Positions 1-9,541 of a stretch of DNA of 64,000 nucleotides are shown piece by piece. Position numbers and translations under genes: made by a program. The stretch's first letter is position 1. Each line of letters begins with the position of its first letter. The notes beneath the pieces were generated by a model. The model was not told the DNA's origin and did not search any database. It worked only from the letters and a program-made list of their open reading frames with translations. Origin of the DNA: Terriglobia bacterium (lineage in GTDB: Bacteria; Acidobacteriota; Terriglobia; JAIQFV01); NCBI GenBank assembly GCA_028716525.1, contig JAQUPQ010000001.1, positions 124,001-188,000 on the forward strand, in the 5' to 3' direction.

Positions 1-376
1 CATCGAACACTTTGGGATGAGCGCGCATGGCCGTCGCCAAGGTCGACCCGCTTTCCACTTCCCCCCGAACTGCCGCCACCACTTTCTTGAAGGACTTATT
101 CTCGCTCTGCGACGACAGGCTCTCCAAGGCCTGCACCAACGGAAGCCCGGCATCAATCATCACGGAGAATTGGCGCGTGAACACCGCCAACTCGCGCGGT
201 TTGACCTTGCCGCCCATCGAAGACTTGCCGAACATGGCGCGCTTTTCTTTGATGCTCAGCGGGCTGATTTGCTCGCGGTGCAGCATGGACGCGAGCATTT
301 GTTTGTTGTCGGCGGTGCGCTCGCCCATGACCAGCGCCCCAGCCTTGGTTCGCGCCCGATAGGAGTAAACCGGCAT
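1..376 (-). CDS. pilC: PilC, type IV pilus inner-membrane platform protein (partial, C-terminus off the window)
   Basis: N-terminal 125 codons of a type II secretion F / PilC family protein. PilC is the polytopic inner-membrane platform on which the PilB and PilT motors act. The reading frame begins MPVYSYRARTKAG, as is usual for the family, and enters the first T2SSF domain ('VFTRQFSVMIDAGLPLVQAL', about residues 55-75). The ATG at 376 is preceded by an AGGAAGG ribosome site. The gene lies 62 bp after pilT in the same direction, and the order pilB-pilT-pilC is the common type IV pilus arrangement. The gene runs off the left edge, so its length and C-terminal membrane segments cannot be judged. 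Confidence 0.9.
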   Translation of the reverse strand, partial: MPVYSYRARTKAGALVMGERTADNKQMLASMLHREQISPLSIKEKRAMFGKSSMGGKVKPRELAVFTRQFSVMIDAGLPLVQALESLSSQSENKSFKKVVAAVRGEVESGSTLATAMRAHPKVFD

Positions 377-438
377 ACCACCTTCCTTAACTGTGAATTC
401 CTAAGAGAGCGATGAGAATTCTATCGCCGCCCGCGACG

Positions 439-1584
439 TCACCGGGCCGCAACGCCGGGAACGTTTTTTGCGGCGGAGTTGATCCCGTTCGAGGTCTTCC
501 AAACCGTCGCCGGCAGACCCGTTCCCCGATTGATCATGTCTTGCAATTCTTCCGGATTGGAAGACATGGTCAAAGCCGTTTGCAGGGTGATCTGTTTCTG
601 AAAATAAAGGGTGGCGAGCGACTGATTGAAGGTCTGCATTCCGTATTTTTCCTGCCCGACCTGCATCGAGGAATAAATCTGGTGAATCTTGTCCTCGCGG
701 ATCAGGTTTCGAATAGCCGCATTCGGGACCAGAATCTCCATGGCCATGGCGCGACCCACTCCGGAGGCTTTGGGCAGCAACGCCTGAGTCAGAATGCCTT
801 CCAAAACGAAGGATAACTGAGCTCGAATCTGAGGCTGCTGATGGGCCGGGAAGACATCCACGATGCGGTTGATGGAGGTCACCGCCGAATTCGTGTGCAG
901 GGTCGCGAAGGTCAGATGGCCCGTTTCGGCGATCCGCAGCGCCGATTCGACGGTCTCCAAGTCGCGCATTTCTCCGATGAGTACCACGTCGGGGTCTTCA
1001 CGCAAGGCCGCCCGCAAGGCGTCGGAGAAGGTATGCGTGTCGCTCTTGAGCTCACGTTGATTGACGATGCAATTCTTGTGCTGATGCAAATATTCGATCG
1101 GGTCTTCAATGGTAACGATGTGTTGATGACGGTCGGTGTTGACCTTGTCGATCATCGCCGCCAGCGTGGTCGACTTACCGCTGCCGGTGGGACCTGTGAC
1201 CAGAATCAATCCGCGCGGCCGGTCGCAGAGTTTGCGCACGATTGGAGGCAGACCGAGTTGTTCAAAATTGCGAATTTCGAATGGAATATTGCGGAAGACT
1301 GCCGCCACGGCTCCGCGCTGAAAGAAAACGTTGGCGCGGAAGCGGGCCATGTCTTTTACGCCGAATGAAAAATCCAATTGCCAATCTTCCTCAAATCGAT
1401 GTTTTTGCTGATCGGTCAGGACACTGTAAGCCAGCTGTTTGGTTTCGGCGGGGGTCAGCGGCTTCATTTCCAAGGGACGAAGAATTCCATCCACGCGAAT
1501 TTGCGGAGGCGTCCCGGTCGTGATATGCAAATCACTCCCGTTGACTTCCAACATCTTCTTGAGGAGTTCACTGAGCGATAACAT
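439..1584 (-). CDS. pilT: PilT, type IV pilus retraction ATPase
   Basis: Hexameric secretion-superfamily ATPase that powers pilus retraction (twitching). Walker A is GPTGSGKSTT at residues 131-140. The Asp box (IVTIEDPIEYLH), Walker B (DPDVVLIGEMRD) and His box (ATLHTNSA) follow. The AIRNLIRE motif that distinguishes PilT from PilB is present near the C-terminus. The ATG at 1584 is chosen because GAAAGGGG precedes it at good spacing; a TTG at 1599 would add five residues. At 381 aa it has a normal PilT length plus a short tail. A perfect TGTGA-N6-TCACA operator lies about 170 bp upstream, in the gap after pilB. Confidence 0.95.
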   Translation of the reverse strand: MLSLSELLKKMLEVNGSDLHITTGTPPQIRVDGILRPLEMKPLTPAETKQLAYSVLTDQQKHRFEEDWQLDFSFGVKDMARFRANVFFQRGAVAAVFRNIPFEIRNFEQLGLPPIVRKLCDRPRGLILVTGPTGSGKSTTLAAMIDKVNTDRHQHIVTIEDPIEYLHQHKNCIVNQRELKSDTHTFSDALRAALREDPDVVLIGEMRDLETVESALRIAETGHLTFATLHTNSAVTSINRIVDVFPAHQQPQIRAQLSFVLEGILTQALLPKASGVGRAMAMEILVPNAAIRNLIREDKIHQIYSSMQVGQEKYGMQTFNQSLATLYFQKQITLQTALTMSSNPEELQDMINRGTGLPATVWKTSNGINSAAKNVPGVAAR

Positions 1585-1754
1585 GGCCACCCCTTTCAAA
1601 CATCAAAGAACTCAAAAGGCGCTTCCCTGCTCGCCCCAGCGATGACTCCCCAGAAAACGGACTGCCTCCGCTCGTTCGCACGTTAGGTCTCCCTTCCGAC
1701 GCCCCCAGTCTCTTCTCAAATCATCACGAGAATATTTCAGTCTTTTTTTTGAGA

Positions 1755-1770
1755 TGTGACCCGCGTCACA
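1755..1770. promoter_or_regulatory. Perfect CRP/FNR-family operator upstream of pilT
   Basis: The 16-mer TGTGACCCGCGTCACA matches the consensus TGTGA-N6-TCACA of cyclic-AMP receptor protein family regulators at all ten defined positions. It sits in the 253-bp gap between pilB and pilT, next to a run of eight T. No CRP-family gene is in the window, so the regulator is unknown; control of pilT is inferred from position. Confidence 0.6.
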
Positions 1771-1837
1771 CGGCGGAAACAGGCCGAACTACAACACCGG
1801 GGAATGAAATGCCGGGGGAGGGCTTCCGGGCGAGGCG

Positions 1838-3586
1838 CTAACGGACAGTTTCGCGGAGAACTTCTTCCATGGTGGTGATGCCTTCCTTGATTTTGCGAAG
1901 GCCGCTGCCGCGCAGCGTGATCATGCCGTTGTCTATGGCCTTCTTGCGGAGCTCCAGGGCGGAGGCCCCCACCAGCACCAGCTCGCGGATTTCGTCGTTC
2001 ACTTCCATGACCTCATAAAGACCGACACGTCCTTTGTAGCCTGTTCCATTGCAGGTGGTGCAGCCCTGGCCGCGATAGAGTTTGATCGCCTTGGACTCTT
2101 CCGGAGAGAAGCCGGCTTCGATCAATACCTTTTGCAGGGTGTTGATTTCTTCCTTGCAGTCCTTGCATATGCGCCGGACCAGGCGCTGCGCGCCGATCAA
2201 ATGAACCGAGGTGGCGACCAGAAACGGTTCAATGCCCATGTTCATCAAGCGCGAAATCGTGGAGGGCGCATCGTTGGTATGAAGGGTGGAAAGCACCAGG
2301 TGGCCGGTCAAGGCCGCCTTGACGGCGATCTCAGCCGTTTCGAAGTCCCGGATCTCGCCGACCAGAATAATGTTGGGGTCCTGGCGTAAAAAAGCGCGCA
2401 GGGCGGCGGCAAAATTCAGTCCGATCTGCTCCTTCATCTGAACCTGATTGATGCCGGGCAACTGAAATTCCACCGGATCTTCCGCCGTCATGATGTTGGT
2501 CTCGGCCGTGTTCAGCCGCGAGATGGCGGAGTACAGGGTGTTGGTCTTCCCGCTTCCCGTCGGGCCCGTCACCAACACCATGCCGTAGGGCTTGAGAATC
2601 GCTTGCTCGAATTTTTGAAGAGACTCCGGTTCGAACCCCAGCCGCGTCATGTCGAGCATGAGGTTTTCTTTGTCGAGCAGCCGCAGCACCACTTTCTCAC
2701 CGTACAACGTCGGGAGCACGGATACGCGAAAATCCAGCTCTTTGCGTTTTCCCAGGTGTTTCATCTTCATCAGAATGCGGCCGTCCTGGGGCAATCGTTT
2801 CTCAGAAATATCCAGTTTCGCCATGATTTTCAGGCGGGAAGTGATGGCGTCGCGCAATTTTAAGGGCGGCGACATGATGTTGTAGAGAACCCCGTCAATG
2901 CGGAAACGCACACGGTATTCTTTTTCGTAGGGCTCCAGATGAATATCGGAGGCGCCGCGGCGCAGCGAGTCGACCAGGACGAGGTTGACGAGTTTGACGA
3001 TGGGGGCTTCTTCAGCGGCGCGCTCCAGTTCCTCCAGGTCGACTTCTTCCTCATCGCTGGCCTCCAGCTCCAAGTCGGCTTCCGACACGGCTGTACCGTT
3101 CGACTCCGCCTGCTCCGATACCGCAATCGACTCCATCACTTTCTTGAGCTCAATGGCATGCGGAGTTCCATAATACTTTTCAATGGCTTCTTCGAGGGAG
3201 TTCTCCGACGCCACCACCGGCTCAATGTTGAAACCCGTCATGAACTTGATATCATCGAGGGCCGTCACGTTGGTCGGATCCAACATGGCGATGGTCAGAA
3301 CCGAGCCAATGCGGCTCAAGGGAAGCACCTGATATTTTCGGCAGGTATCCGCCGGGATCAGTTGGATGACGGCGGGATCAATTTCGAAATACGACAGATT
3401 GATGGAGGGAACGCTGTAGCGGCGCGACAGAACCTTGGCAATATCTTCGTCGCTGGCAAAACCCAGTTTGACCAGGCATTGCCCCAGGCGCTTGCCGCTG
3501 CGGCGGTGCATCTCGTCAGCTTCTTTGAGCTGCGTCTTGGTAATGATGTTGTCGGCAACCAAAAGGTCGCCTAAGTTGGAGGGCAT
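1838..3586 (-). CDS. pilB: PilB/GspE-type type IV pilus extension ATPase
   Basis: Assembly motor of the type IV pilus, 582 aa. An N-terminal MshEN-type domain (about residues 1-140) contains the RLGQCLVKLG motif of the class that can bind cyclic-di-GMP. An acidic linker (about 160-195, rich in E/D) follows. The ATPase core has Walker A GPTGSGKTNT at 341-350, Asp box TAEDPVEFQLPG, Walker B DPNIILVGEIRD and His box STLHTNDAPST. The C-terminal zinc-binding cysteines CKDC and CTTC (about 474-512) are typical of PilB/GspE. It is the first gene of the visible pil block, 253 bp upstream of pilT. GspE of a type II secretion system is a less likely alternative because PilT and PilC follow. Confidence 0.93.
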   Translation of the reverse strand: MPSNLGDLLVADNIITKTQLKEADEMHRRSGKRLGQCLVKLGFASDEDIAKVLSRRYSVPSINLSYFEIDPAVIQLIPADTCRKYQVLPLSRIGSVLTIAMLDPTNVTALDDIKFMTGFNIEPVVASENSLEEAIEKYYGTPHAIELKKVMESIAVSEQAESNGTAVSEADLELEASDEEEVDLEELERAAEEAPIVKLVNLVLVDSLRRGASDIHLEPYEKEYRVRFRIDGVLYNIMSPPLKLRDAITSRLKIMAKLDISEKRLPQDGRILMKMKHLGKRKELDFRVSVLPTLYGEKVVLRLLDKENLMLDMTRLGFEPESLQKFEQAILKPYGMVLVTGPTGSGKTNTLYSAISRLNTAETNIMTAEDPVEFQLPGINQVQMKEQIGLNFAAALRAFLRQDPNIILVGEIRDFETAEIAVKAALTGHLVLSTLHTNDAPSTISRLMNMGIEPFLVATSVHLIGAQRLVRRICKDCKEEINTLQKVLIEAGFSPEESKAIKLYRGQGCTTCNGTGYKGRVGLYEVMEVNDEIRELVLVGASALELRKKAIDNGMITLRGSGLRKIKEGITTMEEVLRETVR

Positions 3587-3768
3587 AGAACGGCCTCACC
3601 GCTTGATCCCCTGGCTCGAACCAACCTCGAAAACATCCTTCTTCAAACCCTGGCGAAAAACCGGCTCCCGCGATGGATTCGGGAGGCTTTTAACACGGCT
3701 GTGGACACCGTCGGAGAAGTCGGAAGAACTTATGAATGCCACGGGAGCGAGAACGGCGCCGCCGCTGG

Positions 3769-4743
3769 TCAGCGAATGTCAGGACGGTCCTTGAAAAATT
3801 CTATCACCGATCTGATGGTATCATCGAGCGAGGTGGGATTAACACACCCGATCAGCTTTTCCACTTTGGAAACATCCGGTACGCGACGCTCCATGTCTTC
3901 AAACCCGCTCTGGTAGGCCTGCTCGTAAGGAACAATCTTAATCGTGGACTTGCTGTCGGTCAGCTCGATGATGCGTTTCGCCAGATCAAGGATGGTAATT
4001 TCCTTGGATCCGCCAATATTGAACACCTGGCCATAGGCTTCGGGCATGCCGATCAAACGGCGAACCGCCTTGACCGCGTCGTAAACGCAGGTGAAGGTGC
4101 GCGATTGCTGACCGTTGCCATAGACGGTCAAATCCTCGCCGCGTAAGGCCTGGCAAACCAGTCGAGGAACAACCATCCCGTACCGCCCCGTCTGGCGGGG
4201 TCCAATAATATTGAAAAATCGGATGATCACCACCGGCAAATGGGTCGTTTGCCAATACGCCAATCCCAGAAACTCGTCCAAGGCCTTGCCCGCCGCATAA
4301 CTCCATCGCACCACGGCGGTCGAACCGTAGGTCCGATTGTCGTCCTCCCTCAAAGGAACCTTGTTGTTCCGCCCGTATACTTCGGAACTGGAGGCGATGA
4401 GCACACATTTCTGGAATTTATTCGCCAATTCCAGCAACAGGTCCGTTCCCCGAAAATTGATCTGGATGGAGAGTAGCGGATTTTCCAGAATGTACTCCAC
4501 GCCCACCGCCGCCGCCATGTGAAAAACCGCATCGCATGAGCCGACCAACTCTACCATACGGCTGTAATTCATGATGGAGTCTTGGACCAACTTGAGGTGC
4601 GGGTATTTTTCGAGATGCTTGAGGTTATCTCGTCGTCCCGTCGCGAAATTATCCAAAACCACGACTTCGTTGCCGTTCTGGAGACACTCCTCCGCAAGGT
4701 GCGAACCGATAAACCCCGCTCCGCCTGTTACAAGATACTTCAT
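3769..4743 (-). CDS. NAD-dependent sugar-nucleotide epimerase/dehydratase (extended SDR)
   Basis: 324-aa extended short-chain dehydrogenase/reductase acting on a nucleotide sugar. The NAD-binding motif GGAGFIG is at residues 7-13. The catalytic triad is Ser119/120 with Tyr149-x3-Lys153 (RWSYAAGK). The substrate region has RFFNIIGPRQTGRYG and the C-terminal part VFNIGG. These fit UDP-glucose 4-epimerase or UDP-glucuronate decarboxylase-type enzymes, but sequence alone does not fix the substrate. It stands alone on the minus strand, 182 bp from pilB, and could supply sugars for surface polysaccharide or pilin glycosylation. The gene start faces the plus-strand glycosylase across a 329-bp divergent gap. 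Confidence 0.85.
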   Translation of the reverse strand: MKYLVTGGAGFIGSHLAEECLQNGNEVVVLDNFATGRRDNLKHLEKYPHLKLVQDSIMNYSRMVELVGSCDAVFHMAAAVGVEYILENPLLSIQINFRGTDLLLELANKFQKCVLIASSSEVYGRNNKVPLREDDNRTYGSTAVVRWSYAAGKALDEFLGLAYWQTTHLPVVIIRFFNIIGPRQTGRYGMVVPRLVCQALRGEDLTVYGNGQQSRTFTCVYDAVKAVRRLIGMPEAYGQVFNIGGSKEITILDLAKRIIELTDSKSTIKIVPYEQAYQSGFEDMERRVPDVSKVEKLIGCVNPTSLDDTIRSVIEFFKDRPDIR

Positions 4744-5072
4744 GGGTAAAAGCGGCCTCTCTTGGCTTCAGGAAGTAATTTCAAACTCGAGGCAATGATG
4801 CGACTATTCGGCCTCCGGCTGCAGGCGAGTACACTTGATAAACGCGCCTGTAACATAGTGAAAGGACACCATGAAGTCAAGAATTTTCAAGGAACGCCAC
4901 GACAACATGACGTGTTCACGAGTCCCCTTCGGCTCCGCAACGCACTTCTCTCGTGGTTGATTTTCAGAGTCCCGGAATCCGGACCTTTCGGACCCCGCCA
5001 GCTTGACTCTGACTGAGAACTGGAGTTAGAGTGTGAGCCCACTGTGGCAGAATTGCAACACTTCATCTCGGC
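4744..5072. other. Divergent intergenic region
   Basis: A 329-bp gap between the starts of the minus-strand epimerase and the plus-strand glycosylase. It must hold promoters for both directions, but no convincing sigma-70 pair is visible. I see no coding potential, RNA gene or repeat in it. Confidence 0.4.
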
Positions 5073-5807
5073 TTGGCAAAGGATGGTTTCTCGAACGGCT
5101 TGAAGGTTCAACGACGAATTTCGGCAAAAATTCTGCGAAGAGTTTTTGAAATCCTGGACGATGCTTTAGGCCCGCAACACTGGTGGCCCGGGGAAACGCC
5201 CTTTGAGGTTGCGGTCGGGGCAATTCTGACCCAGTCGACGGCTTGGAGCAACGTCGAAAAGGCCATTGGAAACTTGAGGCGGGCGGGCGCCCTTTCACCG
5301 AAAGCCTTGAACCGGTTGAGCGAAGGAAGGTTGGCGCAACTCATTCGTCCTTCCGGGTACTTCAGGCAGAAGGCCAGAAAATTGAAGAACTTTCTCCGGT
5401 TTCTGCCGCGAAATGGATCGCTGCAAAAGATCATGAACATGCCGGCACAGGAGCTGCGAAGGGAGTTGCTGGAAGTTAAAGGAATCGGGCCGGAAACCGC
5501 CGATTCGATTGTCTTGTATGCTGCCGGGCGTCCGGTTTTTGTGATTGATGCCTACACCCGCCGCATTTTTTCACGACACGGCTGGGTCGATGAAAGAATA
5601 TCGTATGACGATTTTCAAGCCTTGTTTCATCGCAACCTCCCCGAAAACACAGCGATGTTCAATCAATATCATGCTTTGTTGGTAAGAACCGGAAAGGATT
5701 ACTGTACGCGCACGGCCCCCCGTTGCAGCGCCTGTCCTCTGGAGTCCTTATTGCCGGTTCCATGGCCTGATTTTCAGGTGGCGGAAAAACGACCGATTAA
5801 ACACTGA
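5073..5807 (+). CDS. Endonuclease III-like HhH-GPD DNA glycosylase (MagIII-like)
   Basis: Base-excision-repair glycosylase of the HhH-GPD superfamily, 244 aa. The helix-hairpin-helix is VKGIGPETA (residues 135-143) and the general-base aspartate is Asp159 in VIDAYTRR. EndoIII has a catalytic lysine two residues after the second hairpin glycine; here that place is Glu141, so a monofunctional glycosylase without beta-lyase activity is expected, as in 3-methyladenine glycosylase III. Only three of the four iron-sulfur cysteines remain (C211, C218, C221; position 227 is Leu). The start is a TTG without a clear ribosome site and may lie somewhat downstream. The stop is 3 bp before the kinase ATG, so the two are probably cotranscribed. 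Confidence 0.8.
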   Translation: MAKDGFSNGLKVQRRISAKILRRVFEILDDALGPQHWWPGETPFEVAVGAILTQSTAWSNVEKAIGNLRRAGALSPKALNRLSEGRLAQLIRPSGYFRQKARKLKNFLRFLPRNGSLQKIMNMPAQELRRELLEVKGIGPETADSIVLYAAGRPVFVIDAYTRRIFSRHGWVDERISYDDFQALFHRNLPENTAMFNQYHALLVRTGKDYCTRTAPRCSACPLESLLPVPWPDFQVAEKRPIKH

Positions 5808-5810
5808 CCC

Positions 5811-8090
5811 ATGACTCCACGGACCAGGAAGATATTCATTTTGGCGGGCTCGGCTGCATTCCTGCTGTTGCTGCTTACGATTGTCTTTGTGGAAGCAGCT
5901 TTCAACCTCAGCCGATATCTCTCACCCACGGAGCCCTCGCAAACGGTCGTCCTGTTTGCTCTGAATGCCATCATTGTGGTGTCGCTGATCGTTTTTTCTC
6001 TGGTTCTGACCCGATACCTGATTAAGTTGTACGTGGAGCGGAGATCGGCGCAACTCGGCTCGAATTTCAAAACCAAATTGCTGGCTGCGTTCCTGGGACT
6101 TCCGCTCATTCCCACAATCTTCTTGTTCATCTTTGCCTACGGTCTGATCAACCGGAGTCTGGACAAATGGTTCAGCATGCCGGTGGACACGGTCCTCGAT
6201 AATGCCCGCGCGATTGTGAAGCAGTACCAAAGCGGCTTTCAGGATCAAACCTATTTTTACAGCAAAGAGTTGGCTCTTTCCCCCACGATCCTGGGGGCCG
6301 TGCGGTCCGCCGATACCGGCAAGCTGCGATCCACCGTCGAGCGCACCGCCAAGCAATTCCAAATCGAGGCGGTGGGATTTTTTGACCGGACCGGAAAGCC
6401 CATTTTGCTGATTCATCTGCCCTCCCCGGTGCTGGTAAAACACCTTGATCAGCAATTGAATTTGTTCGCTCAATCATTGCGGGAACGCTCGGATATTGTG
6501 CAAGAGGGCAACGTCGCCGGCTTTCCGTTTGTGGCGGCGGGAACCGAGATTTTGGACGAGCGGCTGCATCTGGCGGCGTCGGTGGTGGTGCTAAATTTCT
6601 ATCCCTCGGACTTGCAGGAGAAGGTCCGCCAGATCAATCTCGAGCGGTCCAACTACGCGATTCTGGCTCGGGACATCAAGACCTTCAAGACCGTGAAGGT
6701 GCTCACGCTGTTGCTGATTACCATCGCCATCCTGTTCAGTGCTTCCTGGATCGCCGTTTATCTATCGAAACGCATCACGATTCCCATTCAAGCGCTCGCC
6801 GAGGCGACTCAAAAAGTGGCCGGAGGCGATCTCAACCACCGCGTCTCCGTGGAAGCGCAGGACGAGCTTAAATTGCTGGTGCAATCGTTCAATGACATGA
6901 CCCAGCAACTGCACGACAAGAGCGAAGTCATCCAACAATCCACGGCCGAACTGGAAGCCGCCAACCGCGAGCTGGAAACCCGGCGCCAATACATCGAGAC
7001 GGTAGTGGAATCGATCCCCAGCGGCGTGGTTTCATTGAACAACGAATTCATGGTCACGCACCTGAACGGCGCCGCCATCCGTCTACTGAACACTGAAGCC
7101 TCACTGCCCTGCTCCTTGAAGGAGATTTTCGATCCTTCGGTTTTCGACATTCTGGATCAGCTTCTGCGGCGGGCCAGGGTGTTGTCCATTTCCAGCCGCG
7201 AACTGGCGCTTCCGGTCCCCGGGGAACGGCAGCTCTATGGTGCCATTACCGCCTGTGCGCTACGCGGCGGGGACGGCGAAAACCTGGGATATCTTCTGGT
7301 CATCGAAGACCTCACCGAATTGTTGAAGGCTCAGAAGAGTGCGGCCTGGCGCGAGGTGGCGCGGCGCATGGCTCACGAAATCAAAAATCCCCTGACGCCC
7401 ATTCAACTGAGTGCGGAACGCATACTCAGAAATTTGACCCGTTTGCACGACACACCCCGACCCGCCGAGAGCGCCGCCTCCAGCGAAGCCTTGGAAGACG
7501 TCATCGAGGAGTGCGCCTCTACGATCAACCAGGAGGTGACGGCGCTCAAAAATCTGGTCAATGAATTCTCCCGGTTTGCCCGGCTGCCCTCGGCCGATCC
7601 CATGCCCACGGACTTGAACAAGATCATCGAGCAAACGCTTTCAGCCTACGACGGCCGGTTGAAAGACGTCGCCATCGAGACCGAGTTCCGCGTCGAGCTC
7701 CCGAGAGTCAAAGTGGATCCCGAGCAGTTCAAACGCGTCCTCGTCAATCTGATCGACAACGCTGTGGAAGCCATGGCAAATATGCCGAATAAGCATTTGG
7801 TGTTCAGAACCCGATTCGACAAACTGAGGGAAACCGTGGAGATGACCATTGCAGACTCCGGTCATGGAGTGCGGCCTCAAGATAAAGACAAACTATTCCT
7901 GCCGTACTTTTCAACCCGCAAGCGCGGCACGGGCTTGGGCCTGGCCATTGTGAATCGCATCGTGTCGGATCACAATGGAATCATTCGTGTGGAGGAGAAT
8001 CCTCCGCGCGGAACGCGTTTTATCATTGAGCTCCCGGCAATGGCCGAGGAACCCTCGGCCCTCAAGGAATTGAACCGCGAAGCTTCGTGA
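5811..8090 (+). CDS. NtrY-like membrane sensor histidine kinase
   Basis: 759-aa sensor kinase. Three hydrophobic segments lie near the N-terminus (about residues 8-30, 43-68 and 82-107), then a periplasmic sensor region and a fourth membrane helix (about 296-320). These are followed by HAMP (about 317-370), a PAS domain (about 385-490) and HisKA with phospho-accepting His522 in RRMAHEIKNPLTPIQ. The ATPase domain has N box NLIDNAVEAM and G boxes DSGHGV and GTGLGLAIV. This architecture and the MAHEIKNPLTPIQLSAER motif are characteristic of NtrY. It starts 3 bp after the glycosylase and is followed after 72 bp by its likely partner regulator. The signal sensed cannot be read from sequence. Confidence 0.9.
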   Translation: MTPRTRKIFILAGSAAFLLLLLTIVFVEAAFNLSRYLSPTEPSQTVVLFALNAIIVVSLIVFSLVLTRYLIKLYVERRSAQLGSNFKTKLLAAFLGLPLIPTIFLFIFAYGLINRSLDKWFSMPVDTVLDNARAIVKQYQSGFQDQTYFYSKELALSPTILGAVRSADTGKLRSTVERTAKQFQIEAVGFFDRTGKPILLIHLPSPVLVKHLDQQLNLFAQSLRERSDIVQEGNVAGFPFVAAGTEILDERLHLAASVVVLNFYPSDLQEKVRQINLERSNYAILARDIKTFKTVKVLTLLLITIAILFSASWIAVYLSKRITIPIQALAEATQKVAGGDLNHRVSVEAQDELKLLVQSFNDMTQQLHDKSEVIQQSTAELEAANRELETRRQYIETVVESIPSGVVSLNNEFMVTHLNGAAIRLLNTEASLPCSLKEIFDPSVFDILDQLLRRARVLSISSRELALPVPGERQLYGAITACALRGGDGENLGYLLVIEDLTELLKAQKSAAWREVARRMAHEIKNPLTPIQLSAERILRNLTRLHDTPRPAESAASSEALEDVIEECASTINQEVTALKNLVNEFSRFARLPSADPMPTDLNKIIEQTLSAYDGRLKDVAIETEFRVELPRVKVDPEQFKRVLVNLIDNAVEAMANMPNKHLVFRTRFDKLRETVEMTIADSGHGVRPQDKDKLFLPYFSTRKRGTGLGLAIVNRIVSDHNGIIRVEENPPRGTRFIIELPAMAEEPSALKELNREAS

Positions 8091-8162
8091 GGACGGCGCC
8101 GCCCGGAGCCGGTGAGCCCGATCTTCGGCCGGCACAACCCGCAAGCGAATCAAGGAGCATTC

Positions 8163-9518
8163 TTGAAGCAAACGATCCTGGTCGTGGATGACGAGAAAAA
8201 CATTCGCGCCTCCCTGCAGGGTGTGCTGGAGGATGAGGGATTCAAGGTGGAGACGGTGCCTTCGGGAGAAGCCTGTCTCGAAACCCTGAAGAAACGGAAT
8301 TACGATTTGGTGTTGCTGGATGTTTGGCTGGATGGGGGGATTGACGGTTTGGAAACCTTGCGCCGCATTCAGACAATGGAACAGCATCCGCCCGTTGTCA
8401 TGATTTCCGGCCACGGCAACATCGAAACCGCCGTCAAATCCACCAAGCTTGGGGCCTTTGATTTTATCGAGAAACCCCTGTCCATCGACAAAGTCACACT
8501 GGTCTTGCATCATGCCCTGGAACAACGCCGCCTGGCGGAACAGAATGAGGCCCTCCGCCGGGAGCTCAAACAAAAGTACACGCTCATTGGCGAAAGCATC
8601 CCCATGCGGGCGCTTCGCCAGCAGTTGGCGGTGGCCGCACCCACCAATGGTCGCGTGCTCATTTATGGGGAGAGTGGAACCGGAAAAGAACTGATTGCCC
8701 ACGCCTTGCATCAACAATCCTTGCGCGTCAACGAGTCCTTTGTGGAAGTCAATTGCGCCGCCATCCCCGAAGAGTTGATAGAGAGCGAATTATTCGGACA
8801 TGTCAAAGGATCGTTCACCGGCGCCACCGAGGACAAAACCGGCAAGTTTCAACAGGCCGATCGGGGAACTTTGTTCCTTGATGAAATTGGCGACATGAGC
8901 TTCAAAACCCAGGCCAAGGTTTTGCGTGTTTTGGAGACCCAGCGGTTTGCCCGGGTGGGAGGAAGTGAGCTGCTGGAAGTCGACGTCCGCGTGATCGCCG
9001 CCACCAACAAGAATATTGATGAGGAAATTGCCCGGGGAACGTTTCGCGAAGACCTGTTTTACCGATTGAACGTGATCCCCTTCTACGTTCCCTCGCTGCG
9101 CGAACGCACGGAAGATATCCCGGTGCTGGCACGCTATTTCGTGGCTGAATTTTCGAGGGAATACGGCTGGAAGGAAAAAGTCCTGACCAACGATGCCATT
9201 GAAGTCTTGATGAACTATTCCTGGCCGGGGAATGTCCGGGAACTGAAGAATCTTATGGAACGCGTCGTCATCATGACCCCGGTCGTTCGCATCGAAGCCA
9301 AACACCTTCCGGCGGCCTTATTGCGCGACAACGGCTCTTTCCCCGAACCCGGCAATGGCGGACCGACCCTGGAGGCCGCCCGTAAAGCCTATGAACGAAA
9401 TTTCATCCTGCGCAAACTGGATGAATACCACGGCAACATCACGCATACCGCCAAAGCCTTGGGGGTTGAACGCAGCCACCTCTATCGCAAGATGAAGGCC
9501 CTCCGCATTCGTACCTAG
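8163..9518 (+). CDS. NtrC/NtrX-family sigma-54-dependent response regulator
   Basis: Two-component transcription activator, about 451 aa. The receiver domain (residues 1-120) has acidic pocket Asp9/Asp10, phospho-acceptor Asp53 (LLDVWLDGG) and the conserved KP pair. The AAA+ domain carries Walker A GESGTGKE and a GSFTGA loop that contacts sigma-54. The C-terminal Fis-type helix-turn-helix (ALGVERSHLYRKMKAL) binds DNA. The TTG at 8163 is preceded by AAGGAG five bases upstream and gives the expected receiver N-terminus (LKQTILVVDDE); the GTG at 8112 has no such site. Pairing with the upstream NtrY-like kinase is inferred from adjacency. Target promoters should be sigma-54 dependent. Confidence 0.93.
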   Translation: MKQTILVVDDEKNIRASLQGVLEDEGFKVETVPSGEACLETLKKRNYDLVLLDVWLDGGIDGLETLRRIQTMEQHPPVVMISGHGNIETAVKSTKLGAFDFIEKPLSIDKVTLVLHHALEQRRLAEQNEALRRELKQKYTLIGESIPMRALRQQLAVAAPTNGRVLIYGESGTGKELIAHALHQQSLRVNESFVEVNCAAIPEELIESELFGHVKGSFTGATEDKTGKFQQADRGTLFLDEIGDMSFKTQAKVLRVLETQRFARVGGSELLEVDVRVIAATNKNIDEEIARGTFREDLFYRLNVIPFYVPSLRERTEDIPVLARYFVAEFSREYGWKEKVLTNDAIEVLMNYSWPGNVRELKNLMERVVIMTPVVRIEAKHLPAALLRDNGSFPEPGNGGPTLEAARKAYERNFILRKLDEYHGNITHTAKALGVERSHLYRKMKALRIRT

Positions 9519-9541
9519 GCATAATTTTTTCTTGAGCCTCT

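Noticed and set aside
841-1368. 175-codon open frame opposite pilT
   Set aside because: It overlaps all the pilT ATPase motifs on the other strand and has no own features.
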